From the NCBI GenBank assembly GCA_013365365.1, contig JABVXU010000026.1:1-64000 (forward strand): a stretch of DNA of 64,000 nucleotides, read 5' to 3'. This DNA comes from Cruorifilaria tuberocauda (Eukaryota > Nematoda > Chromadorea > Rhabditida > Onchocercidae). Position numbers and translations under genes: made by a program. Below, one piece after another: positions 12,901 to 25,700 of this stretch (position 1 is its first letter; the number at the start of each line of letters is the position of its first letter). The notes under the pieces were generated by a model. That model made no database searches and had not been told where the DNA came from. It saw nothing but the letters and a program-made list of their open reading frames with translations.

Positions 12901-13265
12901 TTTCCTTAATTTCACATAAAACTTCAAATAAAGCGTTCTTCATGCGATGATTCTGCAATTGCTGTTTCCTAAAAATATTAAAGAATGTTTCTTTATAAAC
13001 ATAAGACTAACTATAAACTTTTTCGTTATAATATTACGCTATTGATTAATCAACCTAACTTAATACTTTATAACACTAAAAACATGATCAATAAATACCA
13101 TACACCACAAATTATTCCCAATTGAAATATTATACCTGTGGGAAGATAATGTGAAGGAAAAAAAAGTAACCTTTGCTGAGTATGGTCATCCAGGGACTGT
13201 TCTGATATGCTCATCAATTGCGACAACAAGTCATTCAATGAAGTCGCAGATGGTAATTCATCCAT
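9955..13265 (-). CDS. ceh-20: PBX/Extradenticle/CEH-20 TALE homeodomain transcription factor
   Basis: Ten exons: 13171-13265, 12895-12968, 12724-12794, 12487-12624, 12247-12372, 11821-11885, 11519-11654, 11254-11353, 10793-10935 and 9955-10008, giving 333 residues. PBC-A begins near residue 8 (D-L-L-S-Q-L-M-S-I) and runs through C-E-I-K-E-K-T and [15 protein letters not shown] covers about 95-185. The TALE homeodomain, about 189-251, has the three-residue loop Y-S-H-L-S-N-P-Y-P and the recognition helix [15 protein letters not shown], all PBC hallmarks. PBC proteins bind DNA with Hox and Meis partners in the nucleus. After the homeodomain, the acceptor that keeps frame is TTTTACAG before 10935; an acceptor 24 bases upstream would cause a stop. 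Start: ATG at 13265, matching the family N-terminus; an in-frame ATG lies at 13289. Two further terminal exons are listed separately. Confidence 0.97.
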
Positions 13266-16200
13266 TTTAAAGCAAGATTTAATATACAATACAATTATTT
13301 CAATACATTAATATAATATCCTGAAATAAAACTTGCAAGATGACCGATATGAAGAACAAAAAAAGAGGATATGTTAAAATTAAACGTACTGGCGCACATT
13401 TCAAGACCATAATTATTCGAAAGCATAATAAGGACCAGAAGATTTCATTTCTAAATTTTAATTTGCTACATACGTAAAATAACATACTAAATGTGTAAAT
13501 GTTTTTTCTTATTTCATTTATGAAAATACTAAGCGAATGAATTCCAAGTATGCAGTTTGAATATTCAGCAAATCATCCTCCCATCCATTTTCTGCGGGGA
13601 AATAGACGCAAAGATTTGAATGGTTTATTTCGTTTTCAAATTTCTCCTCAGCCAATGTAAATAAATACTCAGAAAGATATCTGTCTATAAAGCATAATTT
13701 AATAATAAAATCTGACATGAAAGAAAAACTCCTTTATTCTTTTTCAGAACAAAAAAAAAGACAAGGAAGTGTTAACTACATCCATAACGATAATTTAAGG
13801 TTTTATTTTAACTAATCTTTCAGTAAACACAAACATAACGTAGCATAAGCTAACATACGAAAACATTAAAAAGTTGGGGAAAAAGTTGCTCACTTTAATT
13901 TAGGAGAAAAAAGAATTGAACTTTCCATGTGTTCCAAAAAATCAAGCGAAGTAATTAATTTAAATCGGAACATGAATGAAACAAATACCACAATTTGATG
14001 TGACAAGTAAAGTCAATTGTCCAAACCTACTACAACCAACGCTCTATATTTAACGCTTCAAAATCTAACGGGTCCAATCGATCGTTTCTAAGATGGTTTC
14101 CCATATGATCGCTGTTAGCAGTCTTACGAATGTCATAGTTTGTCTATTCTCTACTGACTTGCGCTAAGGGAGTACGTATATTTTCCATGCGTCATATTTG
14201 TTTTAACTTAGATTTTCGTATGTGTCCATACATGTCTTTCTTGTATTGCAAGTGGAATATCGTCGATAGTCATATTTTACTGCTGTGAAATATCAAATGC
14301 TGCCAGGAAATATATATACGACCGGAAACCATTCGAATGGAATATGCTTAATCCAAATTGTGTTGACGAAATATTAAGTTCAGTAAACGAATTCATAAGA
14401 ATGAGAACGATTATCTAGTTTGGTATCTGAGAGAATTCATATTGCTAGCAAACCGTTTTTTTGCGATTTATTACCATATTTTACTGGCGGTTGGAAGATC
14501 GTCTAGATGAGAGTGCTTAATCTAAATTAAATGTTTTCTGCGAAGAAATTATTTATTTGATTCATTTTCAGGTATTAGACGACTGTTTTCAATTTTATTT
14601 GTTTCAAGCTTTTTTCGAAGAATAGAATTCTGCAGTGTCTCCAAATTTGTTGTAAATGTTATACGATCACTATGAACTGCTTTGTTCAGTAATGAATCTA
14701 GATGTTTGAAAAAGTTTAATCTGCAAAATCATTTAGGTCTATTAATATTTTTAAATGTCTAGATGTTCGCCTAGATAGGTGAAATACAAATATTTCGAAG
14801 TGACATTGTTGGGAAAAATCTTGGTAATGCTTCACCATTGAATAGAGCTTTATTTTCGAGATTAAAATGTTACAAACGAGATAGTTTCAGTTAGAATTCT
14901 AAATCTGAGTTTTCTTCCATCTACCATTAACCAGCAATTCGGAAAGTTCTGAAGTGTCCCATTAATTACTTGACATCCGTGACCTCTGCTTTTGGAACAA
15001 ACTTGGCGTTATATGATATATTCAATCCATTTTTCATTTTACACCTTAGAATGTTATTCACGATTGTATATGTACGCCTATACACTTGTTTCATTTTGCA
15101 GATTAAACTTTTTCATACCTCTTCGGTAACACATGAATTAATTTAAAAAAGGCTAGCGAATAAGAAATTTTGGCAAAATTTCAGTAAGTTAGCTTAACTC
15201 ACAGGATGTTATTCCCTGAGGTTATGATGAAAACCTCGAGAAATTCAACTAACCACGGTTATAAATTTATCGTTAACATGTTAAGCAGAAGAATTAACAA
15301 TGAAAATCTGATAATTTAGTGTTAGTTTAAAGAAATTGTGAAACTTTCCATATTTATAAATTTATTTCTGTTTGCACAAGAAATAATCATGTGCTATGTT
15401 GCGTGGCGGTTGTAAAATAATGACATAGCCAAGTGCACGAAGTTACGTTCTTAGAGTGTACAATATCAAAAATGTTTGACACGCTAACAATGAAGTCGAA
15501 GCAAGATTTTTTATTTATGGGTAAAAGAAGTAACAAAAAGAATCCATTTATTGGAAGTCAGAATCACAGATAATCGGAATTTAACGAATTGTGAATATTT
15601 TCAAAAAACTTCAAGGAAAATTTATTCCTTAAAGTTATAAAACAACTTCCAGAAAAAAATAAACGAAAAAATACTTTGATTATCACAAACATTGAAAGGC
15701 AAGCACCTATAAAAAATTTTACAAAGCTAAAAAACAATTTGCTGCTCTTTAGCATCGATCAAGTCGTCCTCTCTTCCTAAGAAACAATCTGAAATGTAGA
15801 AAATTTCTTAAATCATTTCAACCAGTCCGAACAAATGAATCGGTTCTGTGTGGATTGCTAACAAAAACAACAATTCTGAATAAGATTTTCAAAAGATGGG
15901 AATAATATTTTGGACTCGCATCATAAAATTAAAATTTTTATTTATTTAATCATTCTTATTCGCGAGCAATAAAAAATAAGGAGATGGTATTAAAAAAGGA
16001 AAAAAGATGCCAGACTGCTGATAATATTCCCACGACAGAAAAAAATAAAACATTTCTTGAAATACTGAAATGAAATCTGCGAATATAGAAACCACCATGA
16101 TATTTTTGAAGATCAAATAAGGAGAACTAAGAAAAATAAGACAGAACATTTTAATAACGAACAAATCAACAAACAAAAATAAATTTCAGCAGATTAGACA

Positions 16201-16744
16201 AAATATGTGTGGTCGAGATGTTTATGCAGGAAGAAGGGAAAAGAGAACAAAAAAGAAAGGATTTGTTTTTTTGGTGACATAAAAGGTAAAATTTTTTCCT
16301 CGCTCAACAGTGGAATTTGAATTAACCCGATCTCTGCTTGTGAATTCTTCTTTTTTGATAGAGAATTATTAAAGTGAAGAAAATGAAAAACAAAAGATTT
16401 GAGCAAAAAAATTATACTACAGCTATAAACAACAACATCGTATTCTATGATAAGAGATAACTTCCAAATATGTAGCAGTTAGCTTCAACTGTTTAGTTTG
16501 AATTGTATTAAGCAGTAATCGGAGTAATATCATTCCGTTAACAATTTTTGACATAATCTTTTTTCAGGATATACTTATGAATGCTTGTGAAATATAAACA
16601 TTTCTCTCGATTCTATCGCAATCCCTTTCCTTAGTTATTTTAATATTTAGTTTCGAAAGCTTCCCACTATCAGTTTTACTCGATAACTCTCGAATTTGTA
16701 ACAAAATGCAACAAAGCAGATTTACGGTTGATAAATGTAACAAA
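13266..16744. other. Spacer between the insulin receptor and PBX genes
   Basis: About 3.5 kb without a recognised gene. It should contain the promoter and 5' untranslated region of the PBX gene and the 3' end of the receptor transcript. Bases about 14030-14320 are less AT-rich than their surroundings and could hold control elements or a non-coding exon. Minus-strand open frames at 13518-13718, 15564-15755, 15946-16176 and 16194-16406 are low-complexity and look spurious. Confidence 0.55.
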
Positions 16745-19700
16745 TTAAAATTCATCCTCGTTTCTATCGAATCGTGTTAGGCTAATGTCAGTTTCAGATT
16801 TACGTCTGCTACTCTGGAAATTACCAGAACCGCTAACATTCCGTCGCCATGACGAGGTACCATTACGTCGGTTTGAGAAGCATAGTGGCTGGAAATAAGT
16901 TATCATTATCAAAATACTACTAGATTTACGCAGCTGTTCAGTAGAACAACTTTCTACGGATGATAGCTGCAAGCAGAAATTGCAGGTTTATATTGTCTAT
17001 AAAAAGCTGTTGCAAAAATCGTCATCATCAACGAACCAAGAAAAATATGAAAATGAACTATTCCGTCCCTCAGTCTCAATAAAAGTAAACTTTTATTCCC
17101 GATAAATTCATATTTTGATCTTTTAAATATCACTAAAATGTTTAAAATTAAAAAATGAATCAATCTTTAACCTTCGTTTGAACGTCTGCCTCATTATTAT
17201 TCGATAAATAACAAATGTTTCCACTACTACTGGAATGATTTAGTCGTTGCTTATCCGGTCTATTGATGAATGAAGTCTGAAAAACACTAGCAGAAATAAT
17301 TAAACATCACAATCCACTGAATGCTAAATGATAAACTAAATTGTGTTTTAATATATACTTTTACTAAATCAAGATAAGTTAATTCTAACATTTTCTGAAA
17401 TATTAAGCAAAAAATATTATTACCTCACTCTGGTCAACATGTCCTACACTGGTGGTTCGTACAAGTCCAATGCTATCACTAATTGAGAATAACTCTTCAT
17501 CCAGATAGTCATCTATATTTATTTGATTGGACAGCACAAATGACATCTAAATAATGAGCACATCGCCATCACAAATATTTAAAATTTCCTCGTATTTTAG
17601 TTTACCGTACTATAAGTATTTTAATTTATAGAGAAGCTACTAATACCTTCATAAATTCAATATTTCAGTTCAGTCTTCTGATCAATATATTTTTGTAAAA
17701 ATAAAAAGTACAAAAATATCAGGGAAAAAAGAATTGCGGATGTGTTTTCTGAACACTTTTGAGGAATTGATTTTTTATAAGAATGTATAAAATATAAGCA
17801 AAGAAAAGCACTTCGCGGAATTCATCATCAGGAAAATTAAGTGTGCCGTCCTCTGCATGTCTCAACAAAATCCCAACAATTTGAGCGAAAGTAGGGCGTT
17901 CACGTGGATCGTATTTCCAACATCGTTTCATCAGTTCATACCTTAAAAGTGTCAGATACTCAATTCATCTCATCCTCAGAAAAGAAAAGAAAGATATGGT
18001 ATTTCGGGAGGTTTACTGAAGGTTCACTTTTAATGATACACATTAAAATCTTCAAACATACCAAAAGTCCGGACAACCAGTTGGTCTTGTCAATATTTTT
18101 TTCTTCACACCGATATAATCAAAAACACTTTCATTAGCTAAACCCAAATACGGTTGTTGAGCCAATGTAAGCATTTCGTAAAGTGTAATACCATAAGACC
18201 TGTATGAAATTGTACTTAAATATTTTTATTAATTTCACCTTGAATGATCATATTCAGAATTCTACTACATGTGTATGGGGATTCTCTGCAAAAGTATTGT
18301 AATTCTTCTAATCGATATACCGAACATCCGTTTGATTTATTCCTTAGCAGTGCTATAGTGTTGTATTAAGAATTTTTAATCTTGAAAAGCCTACTGAATC
18401 AGAAACTTAAATTTCCAAATCAGTAGAGAAATGAATCAACCTATTTACATAATGTTATATTGTTATAACTTTTCTCTTTCCAGTGATGTATCAGTGATTA
18501 AAAAGATACTTCACTACTTTACCTTCAAAGGATTCTGACAGAATTTTTAAACAGTAGAAATTAACCCATACTCAATACCTCCATTAATTTAATATAATAA
18601 ATCCTTACCAGACATCTGATTTCATAGTGAATTTACCATCCATCAATGATTCTGGTGCCATCCATCGTACCGGCATCAAACGTTTTCCTTTAAAGTATAA
18701 AATTAATCGAAAACTTTACGTCACTAGCTTTTCAGAACTGTAAAAAGCGAGAAAATATTCTGTATATTTATAAAACTTTTAGGTAAGGCTTTCAAAAATT
18801 GGAAAAATCACTTGATCGATTAAAACTGAGAATTTTTACAGTTGTATCTTTTCATTTATAAAATGCTTCCAATGAAACTAAGTTTGCCAAATTATGAACG
18901 GACCTGCTGGCTTATAATATTCATGGTAATAGATATCCCTTGCCATGCCAAAATCACCTATTTTAACCGTATCGAATTCATTAACCTAAAACAATTTATA
19001 AAAATTCTGATAAAAATTGTAATGACCATCCTGTTCAACAGTACAATAATAAGAAAAAAGTGCACCCAATCAAAAATTTAACACACCATGCAATTTCTTG
19101 CAGCTAAATCACGATGGCAGAATTTCAACGATTCCAAGTAAGCCATTCCATCAGCAACTTGGGAAGCCCAACGGAAAAAGTCGACTGCGCTTGGTACCGG
19201 TAAACCGTGAATGTTCTCTTCAGCATTTGGCCGTCTAGATCGTAAATAATCACGAAGATTACCCTGTAATATAGAATAAGATTCTTTGACACAGAAAACA
19301 TACGCATGAAGAAAATAAAACCCCCTAATTTCACTTTCTACGTGTACATGAAAAATTAGATCCAGAAAGCGCAATTTACATCCTTTATAGTTGAATTGAT
19401 TCTTTTAATATCCATAGAGATTAAACTACCTTTTTCATCATTTCCATCACGACTAAAACAGGCTGACCATCAGAGACAACGCCATAAAGCTTGACGATAA
19501 AAGATGTATTAAATTGTTTCATAACGCTTGCTTCAATGAGAAAGTGAAGACGCTCCGCGCTATTCGCTGTTTCAGATACTGTTTTGATTGCACATTCGCC
19601 GAAGGTAGCACCCAAATATGATTTACAGCTATCACCATATCCGCGATATACCTGTAATCTCGAAACAAAAGTTCAAAATCCCAAAATTTTTGTAATCTAA

Positions 19701-22700
19701 ATTCAGCAACTTCAATTTTTTTTTTTAAATATGAATATTAAACAGGTTTAGGAGTTGTCACCTATGCAGGAATATTACCTTCCCGAATGTACCCCTGCCA
19801 ATTTCCTCTTCCAAATGAATTGCACCTCGTTTCAGTTCCCATTCATCCGGTTTATAAACATCCATTTGGCTCAGATATTCAGGATTTGCTGAAATTTGTT
19901 GCCGTACATATTCGCGAACCTAAAAGAAATTGAACTAAAACATTTTGTTTTCTACAGAAAGAAATAAAAGCAACACCTGCGCAGATGAAATGCATCCATT
20001 TCATTTCATCTTATTTAGAAATTGATATTATTTTCATGAAGAGTGAAGTATCTAGAAAGATAAACAAAAATGTTCGAAAATTATTGAAAATACCTTTTCT
20101 CCTAATATTTTCCTGGATATATAGTATATAGCTAAGGAACCAATAGATAATACAAGAAGAGCAATCACAGCGATAAATGAAACTACCTGAAATATGTGGA
20201 AAAAAGCACTACTAACCTAACTAAATTAGTAAAGGTTGCATAAAAGTAAAGGATTTTCGTATTGTTAAAATAAGAGTTATTAAAATTCTTGAATTAATAT
20301 TTTCTACTGAAAATAGATTGAAGCAAGTATCTACGAACTATATTATCAATATAAAGCTCTATTTTTAATCCAGGGTTCAACGATGTTAAATCTATCTATA
20401 AATTTGGATAGAAGCATGACGATGAAGAAACAATTCTCTAGCAATAACGAAGGGAAAGGCATAGAACGAAGATAACATAATCTAAGATATCAGAGATTCT
20501 ATTAATTTTAATTCACTTTGAATAAATGATGATAGAGAAGGAGTCTTTCTCCATCATCATTCAGCTATTCTTTAAACTTGAACTATTAAAGTCAGATGAC
20601 ATTGTTCTAGTTAATTCAGTAACTTACTGTTGTTGTGAAGAATGTCGGTTTCACAATCCTGAATAATTTATGTGCTACGGCTATTTCCTTGATAGCATGA
20701 AACGAGAGAGAAGCCATAGATATTGTTTCCACTTGCACCAGATATTCACCTTCTGCTAACCCATTGAACACTACGCCCTCTCGTTCACGAAAATTGCTTG
20801 CTTTCACACATTGGCTTATTGGTGTCTGAAAATAAAGATTGTTAGCAAAAGATAGCTACCTAAACTTATCCAATAAGAATAAAAATAAGCTAAAGATGTT
20901 ATCACTGAAATACTACAAACAATGCATTCATAAGCTATCATTAAGCAAGGTAAAAATAGATTATTTAGAAGTATTTACGAACTTGAGCAAGATTTTCAGC
21001 CACTACAGTAACTCGGTATGCAAGTATCATGCCATTTGGATTTGAAGGTTCCTGCCATGTTATTTTACGACTGCGAGGATCCTGTTTGAACGAAGTTGAA
21101 TTGATAACTTTGATAGTTCTGTTATCAACCAAATCATTTGATGCTTAAATCAATCAAAGATTAAATTTTGCACTCTCTTAAAAATCTATTACAGATTCAA
21201 AATCTGCTGCATCGAATCTCATGAATGTATTGAAATTTCAAAGATGTAGAAATCTTGAAAACTCGTTTTTTCACTTCCCTGCATTAATTAAAAAAATTAA
21301 TATAAGCACTTGTAAATCTAAATAGCTGATTACACGTAGGAGAAAAGGAAAAGCAAATATAGAAATTTCCTACAATCTGATGAAAAAGGTGTATTTACCA
21401 ATTGGTGCTGTACGCACGACCATCCAACCAGGCCGCTGTGAGCAATAGGCGCCTCCTGGAGCCGATATATTTTGACATGCATGAATCTGCAGATATAAAT
21501 CTTAATATCTTTATATTTTGTTTCAATATCGTTTCATCTCTTTATTAAGAGATGAAACAATGGCGAATGCTATAGCAGAAAAGATTTTCGCATTAAATGT
21601 CATCATAAACCAAAATATTTGACAACTTAATGTAACAGCTAATGCTTATGTCAAACCACGAGATCAGTGTTACGAAATAACATAACTGTTAACTATCACG
21701 GGACTCGAATATTAAATACCAAATATGTAAGATGTATTATGAATAAATGCCGAACCCATATTTGATATTGCGTGTAGTGCCGCAAACCAACGATTGATAA
21801 ACGACGTGTAGTGACGTTAATTTTATGAGTCCCAATATCCATTTCAGATCGATAGAAACTCGTAGTTTCATTCACTTCATTTTGTGTTATAAATATAAAC
21901 CTTTCGTCACCATACTGCTTTTCATTTGGTTCGTTATAATCTTTCACGATTGATCGACGAATACGATGAATTCGTGATTTATCAGTTAAACTTTTTTTTG
22001 AATCCCTAGAACACTTGATACGCGCAGTGGCCAAGATTATAAACAGTAATTAAGTTCCAGTTGTGCTTTTCCAACAGTTTCTAGAATTCGAAATTTTTTT
22101 CTAAACAGAAATATCCATTCTTAAAAATTTATTATGAAGGATTCTAAAATTATCAAATTAAGTGACAAAATGTGGAGAAAATTGCTCAGAAATTTTTGAA
22201 TTAAATCAAATGAAAGGGCATACTGCTGCACAAAAACTAAATTCTGCACAGCGTTTTCAAAATCTGCTTCACTAGTTCTTTCATCCTCCAGAAATACATC
22301 GCTTGGATTTGTCTGCTGTTGCTGCTAAAAAAATAGCTCGATGATCACTGAATTGGTGAAAAAACTTGATGTATTTTTTAATAGCATGATAATATGACAG
22401 TTACCTTCAGCAATCGGCAATCGCAGCATCCAGCTTTTGAACAAGATTGTTGTGCAGGAGAAGTATGTGTGAGTCGATCATTTATATCTTTGTGGTGTCG
22501 CAGTCCCGTACCTGAAATAGAGAAGAAAAAAGTAAAAAAAGTAAAAGTAATTGATGTACACTGTAGGTACAGCTGACTTCATTTAAATTTCATCGTTAAC
22601 TAAAAAAAAACCTCCCAATACAAACACATGTAATATTATTACATTATATGAAATTTCTTTGAGTCACTTCTTGTCTTATAAAAGATGTTCAGGTATTTAT

Positions 22701-25700
22701 GCCACAAAAACTTACCGGTTTTATCATCACAAACGTTTCCTGATATTGTCGATGGGTCATCACCTAATACTTGCCACTTGACAACGTAATGTGTGATATC
22801 ACCATTTGGACGTTCTGGTGGTTCCCAAGCCAAACTGCAAAAAATGTTCATTCAGGAATTCTCGAGATGATATTTTGAAAATGATACAAAAATGCTTTCT
22901 TCTGATTACTATATATTAGTTATTAACATATTTATTAAATAATAATTTAAAAACCCCTTAAAATTAAGATGAAATAAACTTATATGAACAACGCTCACCA
23001 CATGAACTAAAATAAAAGCTTTTTTTGAAAGTTACTCACTCAATTTGATCAGGCCTCATAATGAGAGATTTGCCAACGACATCCTTTGGTGGATCGGGAG
23101 TGGAAAAGAGTGTCTTTAAAAAGTGAATCTTCGAAATAGCATTTCGTGCACCAGGATGATTAATAAGTTTCGTTTGAACATAATACGCGTACCTGGAACA
23201 TAGATCCATATCTATTAGAAATAAATAATCATCATTTATATCACGAAAATCTGTAGACAATTTGATCAGTAGGTATTCAAGAAGAAACTTCTTAAATATT
23301 AATAGGTTTCGTTTGAACATAATATGCGTATATACGTCATAAATCGTCTCTTTAAAAAATCTAGTGTGTCATCATATCATATAAATTGCCAAATCGAAAA
23401 ATTTAGGTAAATTCATGCAGCTAAATTAACATACCACGTATTAGATTCTACAGCAAAAATACCGGCTCCTCGATTTAAACCTTCATTTCCGTTTCCTTTT
23501 TCTGGTTCAAAATGCATCTGCCATGAATCACTACATGCTGAGCGATCATCATCAATGCTTAGTGAAGGATCAGGACCATCCACCTTTTTATAAAATACCT
23601 TGAAAACGCAAAATAAAAATCAAAGGTTATCTAGCCTTGAATCAGACACGCTAGTCGAGAATTAAAATGTAATAGATATTAGTTAAAACAGCGTTGGATA
23701 CTTATAACGATTTTGTCTATACAACCAACATTTCTTCGCTAATAAAACTTTTTTCTATTTATTACATCTGAATTTCATAGTAACAGAATATGTAGAAATA
23801 TTTACACTTCAGGGAATGATAAAAGCTTTACACTAATCTCAAAAACGAACGTATATTCAGATGAGTGTAAGTTAATAATTCGATACCAAATAACAGTCGA
23901 AATCACTGGTTAGGCGGTAAAACCAAAAGAGCTGGTTTTTTACTTTCATCCCCATATTCTAAAAATTTTGTAAACATAATACCTGATATCCTAAAAATTT
24001 TCGATGATCCATGTCGGTTGTATTAAAAGCAACCCATGATATCATAAAACCGAAACTATGAACATCTTCCGTTTGAACTTCAAATGTTGTCTCATCACCT
24101 GAATTTTTCAACTAATTCTTCAAATTTATATTAAGCTAAAGTTCAACAAAATTGAAAATCATTCAAAAGCACGTCGAGTAATTTGAAAAACAAAAACAAA
24201 AACATGGGAAATTACAAAATAAATTTTTAAACATTAGCACTCACATACTGCCCGATCACCATTACTATAATATGACACATCGTTCTCTTTCACATCAGTA
24301 AGACCTGCATGATCGATAAGTGCTTTTATGCGATTATAGCATAACATGCGATTATTTTGGAATAACACTGTACCATTTCCAATGGTTAACGGCCGTTTCT
24401 CGATATCAAATATTTGACGTAAATTGGCATTTTCAAATATTGCAAGCGCATATCTTAAAAGCATGTGTTTTCTTCTAAGCCAAACATATTTAAAAAATTT
24501 TTAATTTGAAGAGAAAAATCGAACTTCTCAAAATAATTCCGACTACAAAATATTGCTGAGTTTAACCGATGGCCCATGAATGATGTTTAACTATTGAGGA
24601 AAAAATATCCTGGCCAACTAAAACTTCCCACATATTACACAAAATGATTGCAACTAAACTAGTCGACACAACTTTGAATGATTAGATTTTAATATCAGAA
24701 GAATGTACGTGATGTTCTTATTTTAATTTTGCACTAATTTATATTAAACCGCTATAGTTCTATATCAAGAAGAAATTGTGGAGATACTACGTATTTAACG
24801 CAAGATTTTGACTAGAAAAATTTTGCAGTGTACCGATCTCTGTAAAGTATGTTCCCTTTGATCAACCGTAATCGCTTGAACATGTGCAAAGAGATAAATG
24901 ATATGCTGAAATCAATCAACAGATAGCCTTCGATAACTTCAATAGAGCCTAATGCTTCACCAATCTTTTCCATTCCTGCCGCATCTAAACCTTTTCTGAA
25001 ATAATAATGAGTTGATTCTTTTTTTGCATCTTATAATTCCTAAATTTGCTTCTCTCCATTTAGCCTATGTTTCTAATTAATCTATAGAAACTTCACCAAA
25101 TTTTTTGCGCAAAAATACGTATAAAAGGAAGATATCTTATTTTTATCAGTTATCAGTTAGTCACTAAAATCGAATATTAAAAGGATCTATTCTAAGAAGC
25201 AGTATCATTTCCAACCTATTTCATTCTATGCACGGGATATGACTGATTAATAGAAACCTCGAATTATTTACTAGTATCATTTCGAATAGCGATAATTTGG
25301 TAGTCTTCAAAGAATTTTGATCGACAAACCTTAATTCGATTTCCAAATAACCCTCGATAACATTGCATTTTTTGAACAAATAATCATTGATGCGTGCAAA
25401 AGAATCAATGGTGCCACCTTTGCATTTCACTGGACAATAGCCTTCACATTTAATACAGTGTGATGAAGTGGTTGGATCTATAATGAATAAGGAAGTTATT
25501 TCTAAATTTACTCAAGAAAAAATTACTTTTTCCTTAATATTAATTTTTTTAGTATAATTAAAATTTTGATATGCAAACCAATTTCTTGTCCAAATGGACA
25601 ATCGACGCGGCACATATTTTCAACAATTAGCATCCGTTTCTTGGTACTTTCCATCGTTACGGGTGCTGATATATTTCGACATTCTTCAATCGTTACACAT

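Noticed and set aside
13518..13718. Minus-strand open frame of 66 codons upstream of PBX
   Set aside because: Reasonable composition (A-E-E-K-F-E-N-E-I), but no family match and no donor or acceptor linking it to PBX in phase.
16914..16954. Possible 41-base intron inside the last receptor exon
   Set aside because: It has GT and CAG ends, but removing it causes a stop within a few codons; reading straight through keeps frame to the end.
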